A stretch of 64,000 nucleotides of DNA, from positions 124,001 through 188,000 of the forward strand of contig ML978203.1 of NCBI GenBank assembly GCA_010015745.1, given 5' to 3'. The notes under the pieces are model-generated. The model saw only the letters and a list, made by a program, of their open reading frames with translations, was not told where the DNA came from and did not search any database. The stretch comes from Setomelanomma holmii (taxonomy: Eukaryota > Ascomycota > Dothideomycetes > Pleosporales > Phaeosphaeriaceae). The translations under genes and the position numbers were made by a program. Below are positions 45,754 through 57,409 of the stretch, piece after piece. Positions within the stretch are counted from its first letter, which is position 1. Every line of letters starts with the position of its first letter.

Positions 45754-48586
45754 ATGCCTGGAATTCTGCCTATGAAGGTGATCAAAGTCGGGTCAAATTG
45801 CCAGGCCCGCATCGCGCAAGCCTGCGACCGATGTCGCTCCAAAAAGATACGCTGCGATGGCATTCGCCCCAGCTGCACGCAATGCACCAACGTCGGATTC
45901 GAGTGCAAGACCAGCGACAAGCTGAGCCGTCGCGCCTTCCCCAGAGGATACACAGAATCGCTGGAGGAGCGCGTGCGGCTGTTGGAAGCTGAGGTGCGCG
46001 AGCTCAAGGAGCTGCTCGACGAGAAGGACGAGAAGATCGACATGCTTTCCCGCATACACTCAAACTCTCCGTCTGCACATTCCGGGGCAAGACGCCTCTC
46101 GATACCGACACCGCCATCTTCTGAGCCGCGAGAAGACTCGCAAGAGAAAGACGAGACCTTCAAGGTGCAGCAATCGCCGCTGCTCCTCGATGACGCAAAC
46201 AGCGACTCTTATTTTGCAGGCAGTTCGAGCGGACGAACTCTTGTTGGTACGTTTTCCTTTCCCACCTTTTGTTTTAATTCGACTTCTAACATTTAATAGA
46301 GGCTTTCAAACAGAAGGCGCAGGAGACAGGCAGATTATCTGCCGAAGTCAACTCCAATGCCTTTTTCGGTACTAGGGGTGCAAAGTCTTCCACTGGCCCA
46401 AAGCGCATTGTCTCATTCAAGGCCCCTCCTCGCCTGGTGTCTGACCAGATGATCAACATTTTCTTCCAGGAGTGGGCACCACTCTTCCCCGTTCTTCATC
46501 GTCCCACATTCCTCGGCCTATATGAGCAATATGTGTCCAGCCCCGACGCAATGAACGACAAGAAGTCCATCGCACAGCTCAACCTTGTCTTTGGAATTGC
46601 TGCTTTGTCAAGCGACGTATGCATCCCCTCTTCTCTCCTACATGATCATCATACTGACTTCAACAAGCCCCGTGATGGCCAGGATGTGGGCTCATTCGAA
46701 GCTCAATGGCAGAGCGCGCTTGAGAGCTTCCTCATGGACAATGACATGGTCACCCTGCAATGTCTTGTCCTTGCCCAGATATTCTCTCTGCTGCGGGCTG
46801 ACTACTCTCGGCTGCTCAAGTACAAGGGCTTGGCCATTGGCTTGTCGCAACGGCTTGGCCTACATCAATCACAGAAGCGATTCGCTCTTGGTGCCTTGAC
46901 CAGCGAGACAAGGAAGAAGGTCTTCTGGACTCTGTACACCGTTGACTGGTGAGCATCTGCCAACCGTTTCCACCTCTTAGCCGTCGCTGACTCCACCACA
47001 GCATTTCCGCTGCCCATCTTGGCCTACCCAAGCTGATCAGGGACGAAGATGTGCACTGCGAGTATCCGGCAGATGCCGACGACGAATACGTCACCGAGAA
47101 AGGCTTCCTCCCCACCCTACCCGGAGAGTACACCAAGTTGTCGAGCGCACTAGCCCTCTTCCGCATGACACGCATCCTCGGAAAGGCCATCATTGAGCTG
47201 TACCCCGCGTCGACCTCGCATGAGATCTCCTTCCGTACCGTCGCATTGCTTGCTGATGAGCTCGAGGAGTGGTCGCAGAATCTCGCCCCTCACCTCAAGC
47301 TTACCTTTGCGCAAGACAAGCCTAGCACTAATGTGACCAGCAGCCGGGCGCCCATTCTCGTATGTATACCATTAGTTCCCGTCCTTCGCGCGCGATGCTA
47401 ATTGTTGTAGTCTTTGGCGTACCACCACACCCGCTCGCTCATCTACCGCCCAGTCGTTGTTGCTAACCTTGGCGACAAGGGCTCATCGGCTGTCGTTGCC
47501 GTCGGCGGTGCTTGCAAGCACATCATCCAAATCGTTCAGCTCCTTGATGAGCGAAAGTTGAGCCTGTCCTTCTGTCTCAACCGCAACGAGATTCTTGTGC
47601 AGGCCGGGTTCGGTCTGCTGTACCAAACGCTTGACCTCGCTCGCGATGGCAAGCTAATCAAGGACTGCAACCGTCTTGTCTGTTTCGTCATGGACATGCT
47701 CGAATCCGGCAATGCCGCTGGGTACACAGACTTCCGCCGAATTGGTTGCACTTTGGTTGCCGTCCCTCGTGTGGAGCAGATGGCTGTCCCGCCGCTGTCC
47801 CGACATAACCCCGAAAGCCACATGGGCGCCCCTTCCGACACGTTCCGCGCCACGCAAAAGACGATGAAGGCTATCGCAGCCCGCTTTTCGCCTGGTGCTA
47901 TCAAGAACAATCGCCATGAGCCTCAACAAGCGCGACGTGCGACAGTGCCTACAATTTCACCAAACATTGGTGCACACGCCAATCCTTCATCGACAAGCCT
48001 GTCATCCGTCCGGTCTGAGCCACACACTGCTCGTTCCGAGCCTATCTTGAGTCCACTCTCGCACAGAGCCTCGTTCTCCATGCCAGATAACAAGCGCCGT
48101 CCAAGCCAGCAGCTTGTCCAAGCTAATCAGCACAAGAACATCGACTATCTTTCGTTCGCTAACGACCCGCTTGCTAGTTACGCGCTAAATGCCAATCAAG
48201 GCGTCAAGTCAGAGGTATCGAGCTCTGACTGGGAACGACTTCTATCCTCTCTCGACAATGGTCAGACGAACATTTACGACACTATCTACGGTGGTCCGCC
48301 AGCGGATGCGCTTCTCGAGATGTCGGCGCCACTTTCCGCTGCAGCCGAGAGCAACGTCGCGTGGTCGCCGAACGCATGGAACTGGAGCACATACAACGAG
48401 CAAAACCCACCGCAAAGTGTCCTCAGCTTCAGCGACGAGAGCTTGACCAGTGGTGAAGAGTTTAGCAGCAACTCTTACGACCTTGGCTCGACACCTGGAA
48501 GCGATAGACTATACCCCGGCATCATGATCCCAGACATGGGCACACCCACCGCTCTAGGTGGACTTGACGGAAACTTCGGATTGTAG
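45754..48586 (+). CDS. facB: Zn2Cys6 transcription activator, FacB/CAT8-like
   Basis: Four exons (45754-46246, 46300-46948, 47002-47359, 47411-48586) give 891 aa. The binuclear cluster is CDRCRSKKIRCDGIRPSC, continuing with CTQCTNVGFEC, followed by SDKLSRRAFPRGYTESLEERV and a leucine-rich coiled coil (VRELKELLDEKDEKIDML), as in FacB/CAT8 proteins. A fungal-specific transcription factor domain follows (QEWAPLFPVLHRPTFLGLY, RLGLHQSQKRF, SAAHLGLPKLIRDED). The Ser/Asn-rich C terminus likely carries the activation domain. FacB and CAT8 activate acetate, ethanol and gluconeogenic genes when glucose is absent, downstream of SNF1. The family name comes from recall of the cluster and linker region; a phylogeny would settle it. 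Confidence 0.8.
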
Positions 48587-50681
48587 TAATATTCAACACG
48601 GAAGACAAAATGACACGACGATATGATGGGACATGGAGTTGACGGAGTATCAGGGGCGTATGATGTTGATTCCTTTCGCTACCTTGTCGGCATCGCCTTT
48701 CGGCTTTTGGATCTTTGCTGGACTTCTTTCCTGAGATACCAAGCTCTCTGGAGCATCATTTGACTTACACGGAACATATAATGATGATCTAGCTTTATCT
48801 TTACAATGTACATCTTCCCACCTTCACATTGACTATCTTTGCACCGTGCCAGGCAACAACATTGCATTCAGACTCACATGCCCACTACCGACTGAGCCGC
48901 TCACCGACGTCATACATCTCCAAATGACCGACGTCAACATTCATCGGATCGTCGTCAACAAAGCTTCAAGGACACCGACAGTCCAGATTTCGCCGACCCA
49001 AAGCATGCATCTGCCTGCAACTTACCCAGCTAAGATCCCAAACCCTCCCTTGCGATCCCTTGCTCCCAATACAGCTACAAGATGGCGCAAGTGGCACGTA
49101 CAGCTTCACATCTTGGAATGCACCCCGCAAGTCTCGGTCCGCATCCGTACCCCAGATTCCAAGAGAAGACTACCCACCAAACTCAGACTGGACGAGTCAA
49201 TGAACCTAACCAAGATTAAGGGACGGACGAGGCCAGATGTTGGCCTTGCGGAAGGAGCTCCGTGGCCAAACGGCAATTTCTGATGCTGGGCCTCGTGAGC
49301 TGTGCCATGTTGAGAGCAGTGTGATCGAACCACTGAACTTCTCCGGTGGATGAAGCTCGTGACTTGACACTTGGTCGCAGTAACAGCACACATATGCACA
49401 TGCACCGTGGATCTACATTCGCTTTTTCTCCAACCCGTGCTGGGTCCTGCCCTGTGCTTTCCACTCCACCATAGCACTCCACTCCACTTACTGTGGAGTC
49501 GAAACCTGGAGCGCTATGTTCACACAAAGCCGGACCCAGAGAGACTTCCCTGCGTTATCTACTTCCTGCCACTTACTCCCATTGCTCTTCATAGTACGCG
49601 ACTCGTCTGCAGCGACTGAAAGCAACATATCCACTACACAGACCACAATTCATCTATCCGTGCCAACAATCTCCACACCGGTAATCACAGCATCACACAC
49701 ATCAAGCGCGCATTCGGAGCAGCGGAAGAATACTCAGCACCCCCCAGGCGCCACAGTCCGGATCGGGAGTGTGACTAAGAATGAAATGAGACAAGTGTGG
49801 CTTGGCGCACGTGGCAGATCGCGGGGGTGGGAAGGACATGGCGTTGGGTGTGCGCTTACGTCGAGGTTAGTCAGAGTGTAGCAGCGGGGATGATGCGTGT
49901 GGCTTTGTGTGTGTGGGAATAAGCCGCCGTGGTAAAGAAAAGCAACGGGAACCTGGGTGCAGCTGGTAGGTCAGTTGTGCTGTGGATGCAGCTGGTAGGT
50001 TAGTTCATCTGCGGTTTCAAGATGCGAAGCTCAATGAGTCGGCGTTCATCAAAGCCATTGTGAGCAGCAACTTCGTCACGATAGCTAAACGGGGACTTTG
50101 AGTGAAGATCTTAAACTTGAATCAAGAATTATCTAGCTCGCTTCCTGCCAATCAAGTGTGCTCCGACAATCTTCGGACAGGCTCCCACGATGCGCGCATC
50201 TGGTGTTGAGGGGCTATCTGTACCACGCCATTGTGTCATGGATAGCCCGTGTCTCGACTCCTGGTGTGCATGGCAAGCTAGACAGGTGCTTTCGTGAAGA
50301 GGTTGAGTTGCGGGGTGTGCACGATTGCATCACGCCATGTCGTCCGACCGAGAGTAGGGCCGATCCCATGGTGCGGTGCTGGACGTGAGACTGAGACATG
50401 GTTTCGGTCGGAGAGAGTCGGAAGGCAGAAGCGAGATGCTTGTTTGTGAGTCCGAATCGAGTCAAGGGGTTGTGTGCAGGGCTCGAGGATCCACTGTCGT
50501 GCTTGAAGCTGATCCTACCCCGTGGATATCCGTTGACGGCGGTAAGGCTGCTGTTCGGTAGAGTGGAGAGATAGCAAACATACGCCCGATATTCGCCATG
50601 TGCGCACTAGCATCAAGGGTCTGATTTCCCCAAAGCGGTGGTCCGACCAGGCGCCCTGCATCTCGTCTCCAGGACGGACGT
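48587..50681. other. Gene-poor convergent stretch
   Basis: About 2.1 kb between the convergent FacB-like and KTI12 genes. No domain-bearing frame was seen on either strand. An 18-bp sequence (GCAGCTGGTAGGTCAGTT) is repeated with one change 29 bp further on near 49959-50005. Otherwise nothing distinctive. Confidence 0.4.
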
Positions 50682-51768
50682 TTAACGCAGGAACTCGGAG
50701 TTGAGGTAGTCGACGAATACCTCCTTGACCCGTGCTTTGGAGAGGCTGTGCTGGCGATTCATGGAGATGAATTGGCGCCGTATGCGCTGCAGCTGCGGCA
50801 GGGTCATGGGTGTGGCTGGAAGCTCAATTGGCTTATCCACGTCCTGTACTTTGATCGAGCCTCCGCCTTCTCCTTCGTGATCTTTTTGGTATGTCAGGAT
50901 CTGAGCGAGAATGTCAGACGTGGTCTTGTCGAGCTCGTAGAGGTAGTTCTGCTCCGTTGCGGGTTTCTAGACGCTTCAGCTGAAGACTCAGCGTAGGCTC
51001 GTGAGATACGCACCAGCACTGTCGCCATGTTCGGCTTGACGACCTTCATCTTGCCGTCGCTGCCAATGAGAGCTTCCCACATCTGATCGCAAGGCGGCGT
51101 TGGGTCCTCCTCCACCACGATGAACAGTGGGCTGTCCCAGCGTGTCATGCCATTTGGCTCCTCGTACCTGAAAATGAGATTCTCGAAGTCTTCCTCATCA
51201 TACCCGCCACTGCTGTCCTTGTCTGCTAGTAGCTTCTTGTTGTTCTCGCGACATCGCTCGGCTGGGGTTCCTATGTGCAACTCTTGAGCTGTCAGCTTCC
51301 CTTGCGCCGATCTGATGGTATTGCTGAGACTGACCACGCAGCTTGGAGTCTGCACCGCCTTGGCCTCGCAGTACAGCTGATAGCGGAAACCCTTGATGTA
51401 GTTCAGTCCATCGGCAATCACAATGTCATCGCGCGACAGCACTCTCTTCACGGCAGAATATTCCTCCGCGCGCGCGTCCTTCTCTGCTTTGGCAGTGTGG
51501 TAGACACTGCGCGGAACACCGAGTGTCTGATCGCTGATAAGATGGACTCTGAGGCGACTGACGCGTGCATCGGTGCCTGCGCTCGCGATCTTGGACCCAA
51601 AGTATTCCTTGAGTTGGAGAGCGCGCGTTGTCTTCCCCGCGGAGGGGTAGCCTGGGGAAATTAGCGAGCGCGGGCGGAGGAAGGAGCGGAGGACGCACCG
51701 CTGATGAGGACGAGCTGTGCGCGTTAGTCGTGAGCGCTGGGCAGGCGCGACGGAGGGCTTACTGGCAT
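50682..51768 (-). CDS. KTI12: KTI12, Elongator-associated P-loop ATPase
   Basis: Five coding exons (51768-51763, 51714-51699, 51651-51335, 51280-51014, 50966-50682) give 296 aa. The P loop (LISGYPSAGKTTRALQLK) is assembled from the first three exons, which are 6, 16 and 317 nt. Further blocks are DDIVIADGLNYIKGFRYQLYC, HIGTPAERC and ENLIFRYEEPNGMTRWDSPL. The C terminus (MTLPQLQRIRRQF, VDYLNSEFLR) is tRNA-binding in the family. KTI12 supports Elongator-dependent wobble-uridine modification of tRNA and resembles the kinase PSTK. All introns are 47-54 bp GT-AG. Confidence 0.93.
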
Positions 51769-52341
51769 ATTTCTACCTCGACTGCGCAGCTCAGGCTGTC
51801 GATATCCGCGCCAGAAAACACCAAGATCACGCCTACAACGGGTCTAGTCAAACAGGCGTCCAGGGCTCGAGACGAGACTGCTGGCGGTAGGGTCGGTAAA
51901 TTTTCCGGCAGCGAATGACGTTACTTGACACGCTCTTACAATCGCCGTTTTTCCACCAAGCCTCGGCTCATAGCCCACCAATACTGCCCTATCTTGGTCG
52001 CCCTTCTGCCGCTCAAGTACGTATCTACCTCTGCCTTCTCCCGGCCTTCAGCCTTGTTCGAATATCGACGGCGTATATCCCCACTATCCAGATACAGAGC
52101 GGAGCGACAACCTGGACCGTCTGTGTTTGAGAAGTAATTGACTCGCATATTAACGACCGCCCGTTCGCTACCGCCCGTTCGCTACCGCCCATCGAACGAG
52201 TCTATACCACCCGCCTCATCTGGTACGCACTACGGTACATTAACCTGTCACGCCTTCCCCGTACCACGATCCACGCCTCCGACGTGTCATCACCTCACTG
52301 TCGATACCTCTTTCGACGGCCAGCACATCACTTCGTCCGAC
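51769..52341. promoter_or_regulatory. Divergent promoter region KTI12/small protein gene
   Basis: 573 bp between divergent starts. Within it, from about 52155 to 52195, a 14-bp unit (ACCGCCCGTTCGCT) occurs twice in tandem followed by a partial third copy. Confidence 0.45.
52155..52195. repeat. Short tandem repeat, 14-bp unit
   Basis: ACCGCCCGTTCGCT is present twice back to back, then ACCGCCC begins a third copy. It lies in the leader region of the small protein gene at 52342. Confidence 0.7.
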
Positions 52342-52731
52342 ATGTCGAGACAACAGCCAGCCCCGACTTACACCCACGCTCCGCGGCCCGCCTTTGCTCC
52401 GCTCCAGTCGACTGGCACCTCGCACACCTCGAGCTATAGCAGCACCACGAGCCTTGCCTCCCGAGCATCGACATCGTCAGTGCCGCTGAACTCGCCTACG
52501 TCCAGCCAGCCGCAACACTTCTTTGGCTCCATGAACCAACACTCACAGCAACAACAGCCTCATGGCCCACAAAGACACCCAAGTTTCGAGTACCACCCAA
52601 ACAGACAGGGAGCTGGCCAGACGGCTGCCGAGACCACCAATTACCTCAGCCAGATGGCCCTGCTGAACGAGGCGGCAAAGCGTGCACAGATGGCTGTTGT
52701 CATGCGGGATATTGGGGAAATGGAGCTCTAA
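52342..52731 (+). CDS. Small hypothetical protein with Ser/Gln-rich N terminus
   Basis: 129 aa from ATG 52342, no intron. Residues 1-95 are low complexity (Ser, Thr, Pro, Gln, His). The last 30 residues (NYLSQMALLNEAAKRAQMAV, then VMRDIGEMEL) form a probable amphipathic helix whose composition contrasts with the rest. The helix looks like a conserved fungal tail, but I cannot name the family. No signal peptide or membrane span. It is transcribed away from KTI12. Confidence 0.6.
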   Translation: MSRQQPAPTYTHAPRPAFAPLQSTGTSHTSSYSSTTSLASRASTSSVPLNSPTSSQPQHFFGSMNQHSQQQQPHGPQRHPSFEYHPNRQGAGQTAAETTNYLSQMALLNEAAKRAQMAVVMRDIGEMEL

Positions 52732-54036
52732 GCCTATGCCGCAGTCTGTCTCTCTCCAGCCTCTACCTGCCATATCTGCCATATCTGCCATACCACAGCG
52801 AAGGCATTTGCTGTTTTCAGGCGTGTGGGTACCCTCGGCCTCTACTCGGAGCACATCTTACCCCAAATCGAGTGGGTCCATCCGGCAAAACCAAAAATCG
52901 TTGCGACCATACGCTTCACGACACGTTTCCTTCAACGAGATTCGTGGGCGGAATAATTTCGCAAACTCGTCCCTGCCATTGCTCGGACCCACAAGGCCTT
53001 ATGCGTCCCGGCCCGACATGGAGAACCGTCCGATAAGGGCCCAACTTGCGCTATCGCCTTTCACATGGCACCAAACGGAACGGTCTACATTTCACCTTGT
53101 ATATACTATCTCCAGCACGGAGCCCACGTCTCCGCATTACCATTGATTTCTCGCTTCATGGCCTTCATTTGCGTTCGATATACCTTTGCACCCGGAGTTG
53201 TTCTACGATCTGTCGGCTATACATCGCTATCATATGTTCCCTTGTGTTTTGTTCGATTCGGAAGTTCCTAATGCAGGGATCTGAGCGACTTTTGTTCAGA
53301 TGGCTTGTGCATATCTTTGCGAATCAGCTCTGTATAGATAATGAAAAGAATTCTCTCCTGCGAAGTATTCGTCTGGTGCGCATACTTATCAAGCACTTTA
53401 CTGAGCATGACAATGCGCGTTATCACGCAACCGAGGGTTACAGACTGCAAGACGGCCATGCAAACAAGGCCTAGACTGGTCTCACAGTGTTTCCAGGGTA
53501 CTGGTCAGACTGAAAACTTGTTTGATGCATTGCCTCGAGTCTTGGAAAACACGTGAAGGCGATAAACATGATAGAACTGTGCCCACGTGGCGCAAAAGTT
53601 AGACTCGACCGGTGCAGTATGCCCGAAACATTGTCGCTCACACATGCATATATATGCAATAGGCCTGAATCAGAAAGATGTCGTGGTTACCCAATTGTAC
53701 ATAGTCAAGAAGGAGGAATTCAAGCGACTGATTTCCCCACTCCTCTCGCCTCTGGCTTCGGGAAGCAGTTCGACGACAGCGATACATCGACTCGACTAAC
53801 GCCTGTGAGTTGGAGCACACATCTACTCGCGCAGTGAAATTCAGGATATCAAAGTCTATCATAAAACACTATCTCGTGATGGCTGGATGAAACGTTACAT
53901 GCGATGTCTAGTACCATCCTTCCCACCTACTTCCCATCGCTCCATCGCCAAGTCATTCCCCAACCGGCCTTCTTCTTTCCACGAGATCGATTCCTCGCCG
54001 CTCTTCACCGCCCAAGACACACTCGTACATCACTGT
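52732..54036. other. Convergent intergenic region
   Basis: About 1.3 kb between two convergent genes, without a supported gene. A short CCATATCTG repetition near 52770 lies in the 3' flank of the small protein gene. Confidence 0.4.
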
Positions 54037-56295
54037 CTAAAATCCCTGTCCATTCAGACTCCCAAACTCCGTTCCGCTGTACATCCCGCTCTGCGGCACC
54101 CACCCCCCAAAACTATCCGCCGTCATGTCGTTCCAGAGATACAAATCGCCGTTCTGAAACGCAGCTGTGAAGTCGCCTATATCCGGCGTGAAAGTAGCTG
54201 GATCGCCCATCTGCCCTGCTGCCGACGTCGAAGTATCGAGCGGCCATGGCTGATAGGGTGACGGAGAAGGCAGAGGATACGTCGGCAATTGTCCAGCTTG
54301 TTGTTGATTCGTCATGCTGGTGTTGACGGCATGGAGGGAGGTGGATGGGGCATCTTGTGTTTTCGGTTCCGCAAACATCGGCGTCTGATTCCCGCTCGCA
54401 TCCGCACTCGCACTTTCCTCCACCTTCCTGCGCTTCAAATGCCGTCCCTCCTCTCTCCACTGTCTATACTCGTCTCTCCAGCTTTTCAGCTTCGCTTCCA
54501 GCACGAACGTCCAGTGGCTGGGTATTCGGCATTTCTGCGGTCCCACGGCTTCTTTGGACCGCGCGAGGACGGTGTCGAGGTAGAAATCGACCTTCAAGCT
54601 TTGTGAGTCGAGAAGTTCTTCCATCTCGGCGTCTGTGCCGACGGCGTAGTCGGCTTTCATGAGCGCGACGAGCGCGTAGATGGCGCGGACGAAGAGGACG
54701 TTTGGAGCGCGCTGGAGCCGCAAGATGGGGATTTCGATGAAGCAGTCTAGGATGGCTTGGGCGGCGCCGATGCATTTTGTGGTTGCGTTGATTTGCAATG
54801 CGGATCGCGAGAGCAGGGATTCAGGCTGGACGCAGTCGTCGTCTAGAGCGGGGAGTGTTAGATGGCGATTTCGGAACTCGGTCACGTCGTAGCGACCGCC
54901 GTCCATGCCGAACTCCCACATTGAGAGCATGTTTTGGTAGTATTCGATGGTCATGAAGAGGGTCATGACATCGTCTGAGACGGACTTTCGCCAGTCTTGC
55001 ATTCGTCGGTCGAAGATGCGGAGGATGATTTGCATTCTTAGTTCGGAGAGACTGAAGCTTGTACTTGCATCGTCGAAGCCGAAGGCGGTGTTTGCCTCAT
55101 CGGCGATCCTCTGTAGCTTGAGCCATGCGATCGTTCTTCGGTCCTCGAGCAGTTTCGACTTGTCCAACATGATGACACATTCCTCCATCCAACTGTTGAA
55201 GAGCAAAATGTTCGGCCGCTTCAGTCTCATTGAGAATCCCGCGCTGATCACGTACAGTGTAAGCACAGTCCGGCAGTGTTCCAATAATTCTTCCGGCGAC
55301 GAGATCTTTTGCAGCGATCTGATAGCTCGCTTTGGTAGCTGTTCGTGTGTTCTCGGTTTCGACGCCAACCCTAGCTCTAAAGCCATGGAAGCGGCCATGT
55401 TGACCCACTGATAAATTTGAAGCTGGCCAGGCGTCTTAGGTGGAGAGTAAAACGCCACGGTAACGAGCATCGCTTGTATAGACTGCACAGACTTCTCGCC
55501 ATTGATGAAAGCAGATCGCGCGTATAGATAGACAGCTTCCTCATGCAGTTTGTCGGATAGCTCTGAGCCTTTCGAGTGTGCCGCCGCAGCCATGACCGCA
55601 TGGAATAGAGATGGCTTGTTTGCTCGTAGCTCGTACACTGTCCATTGTCGAGGAATAGTAATGCCAGGACAGGCATTAACCAGGTCGTTCCGCCATATGC
55701 TCATCAGTTCTTCGGCCATGTGCTGTGAAATTATGCCGCGTTCGACGATATCGTTATCGGCGGGGCCAATGAGATCTTTGGGCCCGCACTTTGCTGCAGG
55801 AGCATTCTTATCCTCCGGTGGCTGCAAAGGCCATGGCGCAGTAACGGACGATGTCGTGGTCGCTGATGTGTTGCCGCGCAAAGAGGATTCAATTGGTGTC
55901 AACTTCTCATCATGTTGTGCCTCCTCGTCAGAAGCCTCATCTCCGGTTTCGTGATCGCTGATGTCACTAGACGCTCGATTGTTGGTCGACTTGAGAAGGT
56001 CCCGCATTTGCTTGATCTCTTTTTCCAGCTCAGTCACCCGCACGTCCGTTCTCTTTCTTTGCCTTCTCTTCGCCGGAGGCGCAAACACACATGCCCTCCC
56101 AGCTTTTGCGCATCGCTGACATTGAGTGGAACCCACATCTGGGTTCACCAAACACCGCACTTTTGATAGTCGACAAGCCTCACAGGCTCGATTTAAGGCC
56201 TGCTCTGTTGATCGTTGAGGTTTCTCTGGTTCTGGGCTTTTGACAGGAGTCAAGGTGGTATAAAAGTTCCCTGTGTCGACTCCTTCGGTAGACAT
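54037..56295 (-). CDS. Zn2Cys6 transcription factor
   Basis: Intronless, 752 aa. The N terminus has the cluster CEACRLSKVRCLVNPDVG, then CQRCAKAGRACVF, with a basic stretch (PPAKRRQRKR) and a heptad coil (VTELEKEIKQMRDLL). The loop between the third and fourth cysteine is longer than usual. A fungal transcription factor middle homology region follows (YQWVNMAASMALELGLASKP). The C terminus is Gln/Pro/Ser-rich with acidic and aromatic residues, a likely activation region. Nuclear regulator; target genes unknown. It is not beside an obvious biosynthetic cluster, and the nearest gene is an amino acid permease. Confidence 0.85.
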   Translation of the reverse strand: MSTEGVDTGNFYTTLTPVKSPEPEKPQRSTEQALNRACEACRLSKVRCLVNPDVGSTQCQRCAKAGRACVFAPPAKRRQRKRTDVRVTELEKEIKQMRDLLKSTNNRASSDISDHETGDEASDEEAQHDEKLTPIESSLRGNTSATTTSSVTAPWPLQPPEDKNAPAAKCGPKDLIGPADNDIVERGIISQHMAEELMSIWRNDLVNACPGITIPRQWTVYELRANKPSLFHAVMAAAAHSKGSELSDKLHEEAVYLYARSAFINGEKSVQSIQAMLVTVAFYSPPKTPGQLQIYQWVNMAASMALELGLASKPRTHEQLPKRAIRSLQKISSPEELLEHCRTVLTLYVISAGFSMRLKRPNILLFNSWMEECVIMLDKSKLLEDRRTIAWLKLQRIADEANTAFGFDDASTSFSLSELRMQIILRIFDRRMQDWRKSVSDDVMTLFMTIEYYQNMLSMWEFGMDGGRYDVTEFRNRHLTLPALDDDCVQPESLLSRSALQINATTKCIGAAQAILDCFIEIPILRLQRAPNVLFVRAIYALVALMKADYAVGTDAEMEELLDSQSLKVDFYLDTVLARSKEAVGPQKCRIPSHWTFVLEAKLKSWRDEYRQWREEGRHLKRRKVEESASADASGNQTPMFAEPKTQDAPSTSLHAVNTSMTNQQQAGQLPTYPLPSPSPYQPWPLDTSTSAAGQMGDPATFTPDIGDFTAAFQNGDLYLWNDMTADSFGGWVPQSGMYSGTEFGSLNGQGF

Positions 56296-57409
56296 GATGA
56301 CGGTGCTGAATAGGGCGGTATTATGATCCGATTGGGCCCCAATTGAATCTTACCCTCGCAACTTCTGCGTGACAAGCAATGATGGGGCCAGGTTTGTGAC
56401 GATTCCGTGAGTTTGGTCGCTTTCGATGTTTCGGTTACGCCCAATCGTGATTCATCATCACCCAGGAGAACGAGGAGTGACTGACATGCGTGTTGCAGTG
56501 CGTCCAAATCACAAACAACAGTTACAGAATAGCCAAGAAAAGCACGAGATATGAGATGTGTAATCCTTAAGACCGGTGTTGCAGGTGTTGAGGCGAGACG
56601 GTCGATGGACTTCTGTCGCCTTGAAGCTGCGGAAAGGAAGTCAGACAGGGTCTGAATGCACTAAAGCCAAATAGGAAGTGACCCACGCGTCTTTCCATCC
56701 TCGAAGCCAGCAACCCAAATTCGTGTATACAGGTCACTCTATTAGCTCAGTTCGTACCTGCGGACCGAATTAAATATCTCGAAGGACCTCGAAAGGTTGT
56801 GCGAGCTATGAATCGTCTCGTCAGAGTCGCGCTGTGGGATTTGCACGACGTCGGCTACATGCAGACAGCAGCCAGCGAGCAAGTACGCAATACTGCTATC
56901 ATTCAGAACATTGCGAGGATGATTTTGCATCAGTTTTCACGATAACACCATCTCACAGGAGGGTTTGCTGGATGCTAGACGCACCGTCGATTCCTTTTCG
57001 TCGGGAAACATAATTGCCCGCCTAACGGTTTGTCAATTCGTAGGGCGTTGACACGCTCGAAGGTGACTGTTCTGCCACTCTCATTCCTCGCTTCTTTCCT
57101 TCATACCGTCGGTTCTACGACAATTCGTAGCTACAAAACGCACACCTTTTGACCAGGAAGCTCAGAATTCAGCTCGGGGGGAGGTCGCGTTTCAATCATG
57201 GGCGACACCAATCGATCGCAGCGTACCAATGGATCGAGCTCAATGCAACAGACATGCACGAAAACTCAAAATATAATTAGGATGGACTTGGAGGATGCAA
57301 CAATTCATTCTGGATATCACACACGCTGCTTGAGCAAAGTTCGAATACACATCAATCGTTACGTTAATCTCATCGAACTATTTGCGATAACGCTATTCCG
57401 AATGGTCCT
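56296..57409. other. Intergenic region
   Basis: About 1.1 kb upstream of the Zn2Cys6 gene and downstream of the permease. No supported coding sequence; a longer promoter is likely. Confidence 0.4.
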
